Positions 7,932 to 16,054 of a stretch of DNA of 64,000 nt are shown piece after piece. The first letter of the stretch is position 1. Each line of letters starts with the position of its first letter. Made by a program: the position numbers and the translations under genes. The DNA is from S5-A14a sp022766365 (GTDB taxonomy: Bacteria > Bacillota > Clostridia > Peptostreptococcales > Anaerovoracaceae), in assembly GCA_050313295.1 (NCBI GenBank), contig JBNPLD010000001.1; one strand, 5' to 3'. The notes below the pieces were generated by a model. It was not told where the DNA came from, ran no database searches, and was given only the letters and a program-made list of their open reading frames with translations.

Positions 7932-7988
7932 TTATTTTTATTTATTTGTATGTGACGTAATGGGTTGCATTTAGAGGAGGAGAGAAAA

Positions 7989-10013
7989 ATGGATCTAACT
8001 GTGTTGAGTTGGGCGGCTCCCGTGTCTGCCATCATCGGCCTGTTGGTTGCATTTTCTTTAGCTACATGGATTAGCAAAGAGAATGAAGGAACTGACCGTA
8101 TGAAGGAAATTTCAGGATACATAAGGGAAGGCGCTATGGCTTTTTTGAGGAGGGAATATAGCACAATGATAATCGTTATCGTTGTATTGTTCCTTCTGAT
8201 TGGAATCGGTCTGGGTAACTGGATCACTGCAGGGCTATACGTGCTGGGAGCACTTTTGTCTGTGCTGGCAGGTTTCTTCGGAATGAAGGTTGCTACACTT
8301 GGAAATGTAAGAACTGCATGGGCTGCTAAGGAATCAGGTATGACTAAGGCACTTAAAGTTGCTTTCAGATCAGGGGCTGTAATGGGGCTATGTGTTTCAG
8401 GACTTGGTCTTCTCGGACTTGGGCTTATCTTTGTCGTTCTTGATTTGGCTACTGTTGTAGAATGTGCTACAGGCTTTGGTTTAGGTGCTTCTTCTATGGC
8501 TCTTTTTGGAAGAGTAGGTGGCGGTATATATACTAAGGCTGCTGACGTAGGCGCTGACCTTGTAGGTAAGGTTGAAGCAGGTATTCCGGAAGACGACCCT
8601 AGAAACCCTGCTGTTATAGCTGATAATGTAGGTGACAATGTAGGTGACGTTGCAGGTATGGGTTCAGACCTTTTTGAGTCCTACGTTGGGTCTATAATTT
8701 CTGCTATTACACTTGCCGCTGTTGCTGCTATGAATTCAGGTAACATCGGCGGAACTTTTGACGAAAAGACAGCTGCTCTTTTCCCTCTTGTTCTTGCAGG
8801 TGTCGGACTTCTGGCTTCTGTCATCGGTATTCTGATGGTTAGAGGCAAAGAGGGTGGAAACCCTGCAACGGCCCTCAATATGGGTACATACGTGGCCGGT
8901 ATAATCGTAATTATTGCATCGCTTCTTTTGAGTAATTACATGCTCGGAAGCATGAACTATGCTTATGCAATTATTGCAGGTTTAGCCGTAGGTATTATAA
9001 TAGGCAAAATTACAGAGATTTACACATCTGCTGATTACGGACATGTTAAGAAAATTGCTGATCAGTCAGAGACAGGCGCAGCTACTACGATAATAAGTGG
9101 TCTTGGAGTTGGTATGATGTCAACCTTCTGGCCTATTATCTTCATCGGTGTTGGAATATTCATAGCTTACCAGTTTGCCGGACTATACGGTATTGCTCTA
9201 GCTGCTGTTGGAATGCTTTCAACTACAGGTATGACAGTTGCTGTAGATGCGTACGGTCCTGTTTCTGATAATGCCGGTGGTATTGCTGAGATGTCAGAGC
9301 TTCCATCTGATGTGAGAGAAATTACAGATAAGCTCGATGCTGTAGGTAATACTACTGCCGCAATAGGTAAGGGCTTTGCAATCGGATCTGCTGCACTTAC
9401 AGCACTTGCTCTGTTTGCCACGTTCTCTGAGGTTGCAAATCTTGATGCGGTAAGCCTGATTGATCCTATTGTTATAATAGGTGTGTTTATCGGAGCAATG
9501 CTTCCATTCCTGTTCTCAGCTATGACAATGAACTCTGTTGGTAAGGCCGCTTTTGAAATGATTGAGGAAGTTAGAAGGCAGTTCAAAGAACACAAAGGTA
9601 TTATGGAGGGAACAGAAAAACCTGACTATGCAAGATGTGTTCACATCTCCACAGGTGCTGCTCTCAAGGAAATGGTGATGCCTGGTCTCATGGCTATAAT
9701 TGCACCTTTGGCTGTCGGATTTATCTTGGGTTCGGCGGCTCTGGCCGGTATGCTTGCAGGAGCACTGTCATCAGGTGTTTTGTTAGCTATCATGATGGCA
9801 AATGCAGGCGGAGCATGGGATAATGCGAAGAAGTACGTCGAGGAAGGAAACCACGGTGGAAAGGGTTCCGATGTTCATAAGGCTACAGTTGTCGGAGATA
9901 CTGTAGGCGATCCGTTTAAGGACACATCAGGACCATCAATTAATATTTTGATTAAACTTATGACAATTGTGTCTGTTGTTTTTGCACCGTTGTTCGGGTC
10001 AGGCTTATTATAG
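7989..10013 (+). CDS. hppA: Membrane-bound ion-pumping pyrophosphatase, K+-dependent type
   Basis: An integral membrane enzyme that couples pyrophosphate hydrolysis to H+ and/or Na+ export. The substrate site is complete: DVGADLVGKVE (about 187-197), DDPRNPAVIADNVGDNVGD (202-220) and the C-terminal VVGDTVGDPFKDTSGP. Around 16 hydrophobic segments are visible over 674 aa. The segment GNTTAAIGKG (453-462) carries Ala457 and Gly460 where K+-independent enzymes have Lys and Thr, which marks the K+-stimulated subfamily. Whether it pumps Na+, H+ or both cannot be told by eye. Start ATG 7989 follows GAGGAGGAG. It probably recovers energy from pyrophosphate in an anaerobe. It ends at a strong shared terminator. 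Confidence 0.96.
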   Translation: MDLTVLSWAAPVSAIIGLLVAFSLATWISKENEGTDRMKEISGYIREGAMAFLRREYSTMIIVIVVLFLLIGIGLGNWITAGLYVLGALLSVLAGFFGMKVATLGNVRTAWAAKESGMTKALKVAFRSGAVMGLCVSGLGLLGLGLIFVVLDLATVVECATGFGLGASSMALFGRVGGGIYTKAADVGADLVGKVEAGIPEDDPRNPAVIADNVGDNVGDVAGMGSDLFESYVGSIISAITLAAVAAMNSGNIGGTFDEKTAALFPLVLAGVGLLASVIGILMVRGKEGGNPATALNMGTYVAGIIVIIASLLLSNYMLGSMNYAYAIIAGLAVGIIIGKITEIYTSADYGHVKKIADQSETGAATTIISGLGVGMMSTFWPIIFIGVGIFIAYQFAGLYGIALAAVGMLSTTGMTVAVDAYGPVSDNAGGIAEMSELPSDVREITDKLDAVGNTTAAIGKGFAIGSAALTALALFATFSEVANLDAVSLIDPIVIIGVFIGAMLPFLFSAMTMNSVGKAAFEMIEEVRRQFKEHKGIMEGTEKPDYARCVHISTGAALKEMVMPGLMAIIAPLAVGFILGSAALAGMLAGALSSGVLLAIMMANAGGAWDNAKKYVEEGNHGGKGSDVHKATVVGDTVGDPFKDTSGPSINILIKLMTIVSVVFAPLFGSGLL

Positions 10014-10137
10014 AATACAAGTTTAATAATTTATAATTCGTTTAAACCATATAACAGAATGTTTTCCGGGCAGGGCTGGTTCCATTGCCAGGGGGTTATT
10101 CTATGTGGTTGTAGAGAGTAATAGAGTAAGGAAATTT

Positions 10138-10168
10138 AAAAGCCGAGGTGTCTACGACCTCGGCTTTT
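10138..10168. terminator. Bidirectional terminator between hppA and ccdA
   Basis: A perfect 12-bp stem AAAAGCCGAGGT/ACCTCGGCTTTT (10138-10149 and 10157-10168) with a 7-base loop. The A and T ends allow it to terminate hppA on the plus strand and ccdA on the minus strand. Confidence 0.9.
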
Positions 10169-10186
10169 ATAGATGTATCGACCATC

Positions 10187-10873
10187 TCAAATCCCTTCAT
10201 AGAAGAGATACAGTCCAATTAGAAGCATGAGCAGAGCTAGCAAATATTTTGATACATCATATGTGAGTTTATATTTATCAGAAGATTTTAGATTCTTAAT
10301 AATCCCGGTAAAGCTTCCGGCGACAACGGTTAGAGCACTGAATCCAAGACTGTACATTGCCATCATCGTTATGCCAAACAGATAGTTTTGTTTGGCAGAT
10401 ATGAGACTTAAAAGGAAAATTATAACAGGGGTTGCACATGGAGATGCGAATAATCCGCTTAGAATACCTATGAGGAATGCTCCAAGGGAGCCCTTTGCTT
10501 TGACCTTAGAAATAAGATTTGATGTAGGTAGAATGTTAGTAATCTCTCCGGTTTCCAAGGCCATGAATATCATGATTATTCCAAGAAATATCAGCCAATA
10601 TCTCGTATAGCTTCCAAGTATTTGCCCTGTGCCTCCCGCAAGCACTCCGAGAATTGTAAACGTTGTACTGATTCCAAGTGCGTATATAATTGAGTTCTTG
10701 ATACCGGCCTTTCTGGTTGTATTCCCTGCGGAAACATACCCCATTATCAGGGGCAGTTGTGAGAGTGCACATGGTGTTACGCTTGTAATTAATCCTGCCA
10801 CAAGAGCTAGAAGTGGAGCTACCCATGTGCTTTCTCTCATGTATGGAATCAGGTTTTGAAGTATGTTGTCCAT
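10187..10873 (-). CDS. ccdA: CcdA-family thiol-disulfide transporter
   Basis: A polytopic membrane protein of the CcdA/DsbD transmembrane family, which moves reducing equivalents from cytoplasmic thioredoxin across the membrane. The two conserved membrane cysteines are visible: Cys35 in TPCALSQLP and Cys146 in ASPCATPV. Six hydrophobic segments fit the 228-residue length. Its ATG (10873) shares one base with the stop of the upstream thioredoxin gene (TAATG), so the two are translationally coupled. Together they form an extracytoplasmic reducing relay. The final acceptor is unknown. No cytochrome c maturation or methionine sulfoxide reductase gene is adjacent. Confidence 0.9.
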   Translation of the reverse strand: MDNILQNLIPYMRESTWVAPLLALVAGLITSVTPCALSQLPLIMGYVSAGNTTRKAGIKNSIIYALGISTTFTILGVLAGGTGQILGSYTRYWLIFLGIIMIFMALETGEITNILPTSNLISKVKAKGSLGAFLIGILSGLFASPCATPVIIFLLSLISAKQNYLFGITMMAMYSLGFSALTVVAGSFTGIIKNLKSSDKYKLTYDVSKYLLALLMLLIGLYLFYEGI

Positions 10874-11469
10874 TATATCATTTCCTTTATGATTACTGTG
10901 AGCACTTCCTCCGGTAGAGGCCCTTGATGTAGGGTGTATATATGCTTTCCTTCTTTGTTTTTAATTACTTGAAATTGGAAGTTATCAATTAATTCTTGGG
11001 ACGGTACGTACGGAGAACCGTCCTTATTGAAGATGACCTGGCTCGGTATATATTCAAATTGGAAATCGCCTTGAAGTTCAGGGTGCTTCCAAACATCAAT
11101 ATATCGTATATATAGCTTATCACCGTATTCGTCACTGAGTGACTGTAGAATCGGTTTAAATTTTCGGCATGGCGGACATCCCTCTGAGCCAAAATTTACG
11201 ATGATAGGTTTGTTTTCGGCTGAGACTGATTGAAAATTAATTGGCTGATCTGTCTCGATTCCTTCATCTTTATTATTAGAATTCGGATCCGGTGCGGCTG
11301 AATTGGAAGTAGAGTCTTTTGCTTCACCTTTGGAAGCAGACGCGGACTGATGAGTATCCTGAGATATGGTAGCATTATGGTTTTTGTATAAGTATAGTGC
11401 TATTAGAAGCAAAACAACTGTTATTATTGCTATTATACTAATGATTTTCTTTACCTTTTTGTTATTCAT
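10873..11469 (-). CDS. Membrane-anchored thioredoxin-like protein (CPPC)
   Basis: A 198-residue protein with a single N-terminal anchor (about residues 8-28), a low-complexity Ser/Asp/Asn linker (about 33-75), and a thioredoxin fold with the active site Cys98-Pro-Pro-Cys101 in FGSEGCPPCRKF. It should face the outside of the cell and exchange thiols with the coupled CcdA protein. I chose ATG 11469 because AAAGG lies 6 bases upstream and the hydrophobic anchor follows directly; upstream in-frame ATGs only add a poorly supported N-terminus. A CPPC active site is less common than CGPC. The electron acceptor is not evident from the neighbours. Confidence 0.9.
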   Translation of the reverse strand: MNNKKVKKIISIIAIITVVLLLIALYLYKNHNATISQDTHQSASASKGEAKDSTSNSAAPDPNSNNKDEGIETDQPINFQSVSAENKPIIVNFGSEGCPPCRKFKPILQSLSDEYGDKLYIRYIDVWKHPELQGDFQFEYIPSQVIFNKDGSPYVPSQELIDNFQFQVIKNKEGKHIYTLHQGPLPEEVLTVIIKEMI

Positions 11470-11546
11470 AAACGACCTTTCTGTATAGATAATTTTCATA
11501 TATTTTTGCATAAAAACCAAAATGTGTCAAGGATTTAGTTAAGCTT

Positions 11547-11598
11547 AAAAACCCCCGTATTTGGAATCACAACAGATTCAAAGTACAGGGGGATTTTT
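11547..11598 (-). terminator. Terminator of the crotonase gene
   Basis: On the minus strand a long imperfect stem (CCCCC 11552-11556 with GGGGG 11588-11592, continued inward to AATC/GATT with one bulge and one mismatch) has a 6-base loop and is followed by TTTTT. It ends transcripts of the gene at 11.6-12.4 kb. The opposite reading also has ATTTTT, so it may work both ways. Confidence 0.8.
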
Positions 11599-11618
11599 AC
11601 ATCAATCTGAGATATATT

Positions 11619-12395
11619 CTATTTGTTTTTAAATACGGCAGGACGCTTTTCAAGAAATGCTCCCATACCCTCAGCCTTGTCATCAGATCCGAAAGCAGCA
11701 GTGAAAGTTTCAATTTCAAATCTGCTTGCAGACTTAAGGTCCATATCATATCCGTTATTGATTGCAACCTTTGCAGAACCAACAGCGATAGGGGCCTTCT
11801 GAATGATAGTTCTTGCTACTTTCTCTGCTTCCGCGAGAAGTTCTTCCGGCTCACAAACCTTTTCACAAAGCCCTATACGGTAAGCTTCTTCAGAACCGAT
11901 TATCTCTGCTGTCATTGTGAGATACTTAGCCATTCCTTTGCCAACAAGGCGAGGCAATCTCTGGGTGCCGCCGAATCCGGGAATAATTCCAAGCCCGACT
12001 TCAGGCTGTCCGAACTTAGCTTTAGTGGAAGCAATTCTGAAATCGCATGCCATGGACAGTTCGCAACCGCCACCGAGTGCAAAACCGTTAACAGCAGCAA
12101 TAATCGGCTTCTCGATTGCTTCCATATAATTCATAAGTTTATGACCAAGGATCATCATATTCCTGCCTTCGAGTGCGTTCATCTTGCTCATAGCAGCGAT
12201 ATCTGCACCTGCTACGAATGCCTTGCCTTCACCTGTAAGGATTGCAACTCTTGCATTGTCATCATTTTCAAATTCAGAAAATGCATTGTAAAGCTCACTT
12301 AGTACATCTTCGTTTAAGGCATTCAGTGCTTTAGGCCTGTTAACAGTAACAAAAGCAATTTGATCCCTAACTTCATATTTAATATTCTCGTACAT
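11619..12395 (-). CDS. crt: Enoyl-CoA hydratase / crotonase family protein
   Basis: A crotonase-fold enzyme that most likely hydrates crotonyl-CoA or another enoyl-CoA to the 3-hydroxyacyl-CoA, as in butyrate metabolism. Both catalytic glutamates are present: Glu112 in GGGCELSMA and Glu132 in QPEVGLGIIP. The oxyanion-hole segments AFVAGADI and ALGGG are intact. The family has varied reactions, so the exact substrate is inferred. Start is ATG 12395 (258 aa): GGAGG at 12402-12406 lies 6 bases away, whereas ATG 12401 abuts the ribosome site. It stands alone with its own promoter, an inverted repeat at the transcript start, and a terminator. No thiolase or acyl-CoA dehydrogenase is adjacent. Confidence 0.9.
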   Translation of the reverse strand: MYENIKYEVRDQIAFVTVNRPKALNALNEDVLSELYNAFSEFENDDNARVAILTGEGKAFVAGADIAAMSKMNALEGRNMMILGHKLMNYMEAIEKPIIAAVNGFALGGGCELSMACDFRIASTKAKFGQPEVGLGIIPGFGGTQRLPRLVGKGMAKYLTMTAEIIGSEEAYRIGLCEKVCEPEELLAEAEKVARTIIQKAPIAVGSAKVAINNGYDMDLKSASRFEIETFTAAFGSDDKAEGMGAFLEKRPAVFKNK

Positions 12396-12437
12396 TCTCA
12401 TCCTCCACTTTTAAAATTTAAAATTCATTTTTCGAGT

Positions 12438-12460
12438 GATATGAATGCAAACTTCATATC
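12438..12460 (-). promoter_or_regulatory. Inverted repeat at the predicted transcript start of crt
   Basis: A perfect 8-bp inverted repeat GATATGAA/TTCATATC (12438-12445 and 12453-12460) with a 7-base centre. It begins 7 bases downstream of the -10 box, at the expected +1 of the crt transcript. It could be a repressor operator or a 5'-terminal mRNA hairpin. Confidence 0.5.
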
Positions 12461-12466
12461 GTTAAT

Positions 12467-12494
12467 ATTGTAACATACCTATAAAATATTTCAA
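12467..12494 (-). promoter_or_regulatory. Sigma-A promoter of crt with extended -10
   Basis: On the minus strand: TTGAAA (12489-12494), a 16-base spacer, and TACAAT (12467-12472) preceded by TGT, an extended -10 element. Initiation is expected near 12460, giving a leader of about 65 bases. Confidence 0.7.
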
Positions 12495-12515
12495 GTAGCT
12501 TAAAGTATTTTGGTT

Positions 12516-13127
12516 CTAATCGTTCGATTGACATATGAGAAGTTGTCCGCTTTTGAAGGAGAGCAAACATTTGTCAAAAAGAATTTCATTACTTATTCCA
12601 AGCGTTGAACCGTCATATAAAGTTGAATTTGAAAGGGGGTATTTGACCCCTGAAAGATATATCCCTGAGACTGAGGAGGAATAAGAAATAAGCGAGATGT
12701 ATTTATATCCCTTCTTTTCGAATATATATTCTCCAGCATTTAAGAGCTTGACACTGTTATGTGAGTCAATTATTTCAACAGGGAAATCGTATTTAGAAAG
12801 AATGGAGATGTTCCCCATTGCGTGATCGAATCGTCCCCCGAGACCACCGAGAATGGTTACAGATGAAGGCTGTACGGTTGCAGCGATGTCTAAAGCTGCT
12901 TCGGTATCTGTCATGCTTTTTTCGACAGGCAGGTGAATCACTTCGGCCGATGTGACGGTGGGTGAGTGAGAAGAGTCGAAATCACCAATTTTTACATCGG
13001 GTGAAATACCAAGAATATCTGCATATTCATGACCTCGATCGGCTGTAATAATATAATCAAAATCACTTTTTTTAATTTTGATTTTTTCGATTTCAGGTAG
13101 ATAACCTGTGATTATAAGGACGCGCAT
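12516..13127 (-). CDS. thiN: Thiamine pyrophosphokinase
   Basis: Transfers pyrophosphate from ATP to thiamine, making the cofactor thiamine diphosphate. Family motifs are visible: DRGHEYADILGISPD, the acidic GDFDS that binds Mg-ATP, MTDTEAALD, and GGLGGRFDHAMGN. The C-terminal half is the thiamine-binding beta-sandwich. Start ATG 13127 (203 aa) follows AAGGAGAAG; the long in-frame extension upstream overlaps the divergent promoter region and is not credible. In many Firmicutes this gene follows rpe and rsgA; here it stands alone, divergent from the DUF975 gene. The dxs enzyme at the window end uses this cofactor. Confidence 0.92.
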   Translation of the reverse strand: MRVLIITGYLPEIEKIKIKKSDFDYIITADRGHEYADILGISPDVKIGDFDSSHSPTVTSAEVIHLPVEKSMTDTEAALDIAATVQPSSVTILGGLGGRFDHAMGNISILSKYDFPVEIIDSHNSVKLLNAGEYIFEKKGYKYISLISYSSSVSGIYLSGVKYPLSNSTLYDGSTLGISNEILFDKCLLSFKSGQLLICQSND

Positions 13128-13138
13128 TTTTCTTCTCC

Positions 13139-13167
13139 TTGTATTTTCTGTGAATATATTATATAAT
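13139..13167 (+). promoter_or_regulatory. Promoter of the DUF975 gene, overlapping a divergent thiN promoter
   Basis: TTGTAT (13139-13144), a 17-base spacer and TATAAT (13162-13167). The -10 lies in a palindrome (ATATTATATAATAT) that also supplies TATAAT on the minus strand, with a weak TTTCAA 17 bases away that could serve thiN. The two start sites would therefore compete. Confidence 0.5.
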
Positions 13168-13208
13168 ATGTTCGAAGTTTTTGAAAGCAATAAGAAAATG
13201 AGGAGCTT

Positions 13209-14099
13209 ATGAAACATATTAGAATGATAGTTAGTAGCGGTCCGATGAAGAAGATCGCCAAAGAAAAACTCAAAGGGCATTGGTTTGAGGCGGCAGCAAT
13301 TTTTTTACTGTGGATAATTTTAGGAGAAGGGGCATATTCCTACATTAGAGAAGAATTCAAATTCACGGCTTATACGGCATCGGTTGACTATTATTGGAAT
13401 ATGTCGCCATTGCAGATTATAACGCTTGTTGTGGTGGGTATTGCAATATTTCTAGTCTCAGGAGCTCTCTCGGTGGGGGCTATGAGATATGTTCTAAACC
13501 TCGTCAGAGATGAAAATCCCAAATTTACTGATTTATTTTATGGATTTACATGCTATTGGAGAAGCTTCAAGCAATATTTTTTCTATAATCTAATCATTGC
13601 CTTGCCTGTAATTGTAGTATTCAGCGTAGCAATTATAATATCAGTTGCAATTTCTCAGCGGGTCGACAGCATGCTGATGACATTTATGATTTTGTTTATT
13701 ATTATTTTGCTTGTATGGGTTGTTTATGCAATTGTGATGACATTTTCCCTGTTCTTTAAGTTCTTTGTAATCGCAGATGACAGGTTTCAATACAATGGAG
13801 CCATTGATTCTTTAAAGACATGTGCTTCCATGATGAAAGGGAATAAGGCTCATCTGTTCGGAGTTGCCATTTCATTTATTGGATGGTATATTTTGGCTTC
13901 GATTCCAACTTTTGTTGTATCAATGCTCGTAAGTCCTCTAGATCCTGCTCAGAGCCTGATATTGACCACATTGGTGACAATCATTTGCACTTCATTTGTA
14001 ATGGTCTATGCTTACACAACTTTTGCTGTGTATTACAGGATTCTCCGTGGTGAGTTGAAAATCGATATTGTCGACGATATGCCGGAAGAGCTTATCTAA
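13209..14099 (+). CDS. DUF975 family integral membrane protein
   Basis: A 296-residue polytopic membrane protein that matches the DUF975 family of Firmicutes, whose function is not established. The cytoplasmic N-terminus (MKKIAKEKLKGHWFEAA) is the typical opening of that family. Hydrophobic segments are visible near residues 28-42, 73-100, 120-145, 155-190, 218-240 and 255-275. No catalytic motif stands out. The start ATG 13209 follows GAGGAGC. The gene has its own promoter, shared in part with thiN, and a good terminator, so it is monocistronic. Confidence 0.8.
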   Translation: MKHIRMIVSSGPMKKIAKEKLKGHWFEAAAIFLLWIILGEGAYSYIREEFKFTAYTASVDYYWNMSPLQIITLVVVGIAIFLVSGALSVGAMRYVLNLVRDENPKFTDLFYGFTCYWRSFKQYFFYNLIIALPVIVVFSVAIIISVAISQRVDSMLMTFMILFIIILLVWVVYAIVMTFSLFFKFFVIADDRFQYNGAIDSLKTCASMMKGNKAHLFGVAISFIGWYILASIPTFVVSMLVSPLDPAQSLILTTLVTIICTSFVMVYAYTTFAVYYRILRGELKIDIVDDMPEELI

Positions 14100-14156
14100 A
14101 CTTTGCATATATCTATAGAAGTAGAATTTTAGAGATAATTACATGTATAATGAATT

Positions 14157-14184
14157 AACCCCACTTTGATTAGAGTGGGGTTTT
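14157..14184 (+). terminator. Terminator after the DUF975 gene
   Basis: A perfect 9-bp stem AACCCCACT/AGTGGGGTT (14157-14165 and 14174-14182), an 8-base loop, then TT. It lies between convergent genes. On the minus strand no T run follows, so it mainly serves the plus strand. Confidence 0.8.
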
Positions 14185-14223
14185 GAGTATTTTAAAACAA
14201 TTGTGAAACATAGGTGACCTATT

Positions 14224-15141
14224 TCATTTGGAAAGAAAGCCTACCAGTTTTGAGATGTCCTCAGGAAGATCTGATTTAAGAGATAGGGGATTCCCGGTTA
14301 CAGGGTGTGTTAATGAAAGCCTGCATGCGTGGAGCGCCTGCCTCCCGATCAAATCGCCATGGTTGTCCCCATATAGCCAATCGCCAACGAGTGTGTGACC
14401 GATGTAATTCATATGAACACGTATCTGATGTGTCCTGCCTGTGAGAAGCTTAAGCTCTACAAGTGTGAAATGTTCACCGGTCAAAGGGTGTTGGAGCCTT
14501 TCCAGCACGTTCACCTTAGTTCTGGAAGGACAGCCGCCAAGATCTACGTCTAAGACGCTTCTCCTTATTTCATCCGGGGAGGGCCTGCCTATGGGCTTAT
14601 CGATGATAAACTCATCCTCCGAGATGATGCCGCATACAACGGCAATGTAGTGCTTTTCGACTGTCCCGGCACGCATCTGTTTTGCGATTTCATTTTGAGA
14701 ATATGAATTTTTCCCCACAAGTAATAGACCTGAAGTATCTGTATCTAAACGATTTATGAAACGAATTTTAAAACTTTGATCTGAATTCAGCATATGAGTC
14801 ATTATCCCGTTCGCTATGGTGTGATTAGGGCATCCCTTTGTAGGATGAACAGTTATACCGTTTTGCTTATTTATAACAAGGAGATCATCGTCCTCATAAA
14901 CTATATCAAGTGGAATATTTTCGGGAGCAAAGTCGCTTCTTTCTTCCGGTAGATCAATTGTTATTATATCTCCGATATCCACCGTATGCCAACCGGGAAC
15001 AGGGGAGCCGTTTCTGTAAACCAGATTACCTCGTTTGATCTGCCCCATAAGTCTTCCGGAGAAATTGAACTGTGATCTGATGATTTTTTTTATTGGAAGT
15101 CCTGTGTCTTCATTGCTTGCTATATATTTAAATTTTGCCAT
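14224..15141 (-). CDS. RluA/RluD-family rRNA pseudouridine synthase
   Basis: Isomerises specific uridines in ribosomal RNA to pseudouridine. The N-terminal S4-like RNA-binding region (residues 14-65, including GRLMGQIKRGNLVYRNG) is followed by the catalytic domain with Asp133 in NRLDTDTSGLLLV. The later motifs KHYIAVV and LLTGRTHQIRVHM are intact. At 305 aa it is a full-length RluD-type protein. Which uridines it modifies cannot be decided by eye, since RluA, RluC and RluD paralogues share these motifs. It is the second gene of a minus-strand pair, 29 bases downstream of nadK, and its GGAG site is somewhat far from the ATG. Confidence 0.92.
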   Translation of the reverse strand: MAKFKYIASNEDTGLPIKKIIRSQFNFSGRLMGQIKRGNLVYRNGSPVPGWHTVDIGDIITIDLPEERSDFAPENIPLDIVYEDDDLLVINKQNGITVHPTKGCPNHTIANGIMTHMLNSDQSFKIRFINRLDTDTSGLLLVGKNSYSQNEIAKQMRAGTVEKHYIAVVCGIISEDEFIIDKPIGRPSPDEIRRSVLDVDLGGCPSRTKVNVLERLQHPLTGEHFTLVELKLLTGRTHQIRVHMNYIGHTLVGDWLYGDNHGDLIGRQALHACRLSLTHPVTGNPLSLKSDLPEDISKLVGFLSK

Positions 15142-15170
15142 TTGTTTAGTTTGTCTCCGGTTCTATATTT

Positions 15171-15986
15171 TTACAGTAAAAATTTGCTTTTAACTTTTTC
15201 CCAGAAATCATAGTTTTCAAATCTTAAAAGCTTTATAGTCCTTGTCCCCATGGAAACTTCCATGGATTTTATATCGGTGTATTCTTTATAGTAGCCGTCG
15301 AAAATAATGCGAATAGGTTTTTCATCTGTTCTGATATCAGGTGATATACCGAGTGTAAGTTCAGGCGGAAGCAGAATACTTGATGTAAATGATCTATATG
15401 CAATGGTGTTCATTGGTGCGATAGGAGTGAGCTGCAAAACATTTACCCTTGGATCAACTATCGAGCCTCCAAGGGAGTAATTATATGCAGTGGAACCGGC
15501 GGGAGTAGCTATTACTACACCGTCTCCCGAAAATCTTTGAATGAAACTTCCATCTATGGACATATTGAGGTGAATTGAATGATTATCGCTTCCCTTTATG
15601 GCTATCTCATTCAATCCGGTATGGGTGAAATAACAGTCATTTGTCCTTACATTTATGTCCACAGTTGACAGTTCCTGTATTGCAAATTTATCATGACCAT
15701 AATTAAATATAAAATCGTCTAACTGGCTAGGCATAAGTTCTTGGAAAAATCCCAGATGTCCTGTATTGATCCCTATGAACTGTGACTCAGGAAAATTGAA
15801 TTTGTGTATAGCTTCGAGTAGAGTACCGTCACCTCCGATAACCACAATCAGATCTGGTTTTTCTCCTGCTGATTTCGCAAGGGAGTAACCTGACTTTTCA
15901 AGTTTTTCCTCAAGTCTTCTTCTGGTTTCTTTAGATGAAGAAGTACCATTCGAATAAATATAAATTTTCTCTTTACTTGTTAACAT
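15171..15986 (-). CDS. nadK: NAD kinase
   Basis: Phosphorylates NAD to NADP, the only route to NADP in most bacteria. The nucleotide-binding GGDGT motif is at residues 51-55, with the invariant Asp53. The loop NTGHLGFFQEL and the second signature TPAGSTAYNYSLGGSIVDP are present. Length of 271 aa is typical. GAGG lies 10 bases before ATG 15986. It is followed by a pseudouridine synthase with short spacing, as in several Firmicutes, and probably shares its transcript. Confidence 0.94.
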   Translation of the reverse strand: MLTSKEKIYIYSNGTSSSKETRRRLEEKLEKSGYSLAKSAGEKPDLIVVIGGDGTLLEAIHKFNFPESQFIGINTGHLGFFQELMPSQLDDFIFNYGHDKFAIQELSTVDINVRTNDCYFTHTGLNEIAIKGSDNHSIHLNMSIDGSFIQRFSGDGVVIATPAGSTAYNYSLGGSIVDPRVNVLQLTPIAPMNTIAYRSFTSSILLPPELTLGISPDIRTDEKPIRIIFDGYYKEYTDIKSMEVSMGTRTIKLLRFENYDFWEKVKSKFLL

Positions 15987-16054
15987 CTTTACTAATCCTC
16001 AATTGCATATTAGATATCTTTACATATATGTAGGAATATGAACGATATAGACTG

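Noticed and set aside
7844..8638. Long open frame on the minus strand across secG and hppA
   Set aside because: It is antisense to two well-supported genes, has low-complexity Ala/Pro/Ser composition, and lacks a ribosome site.
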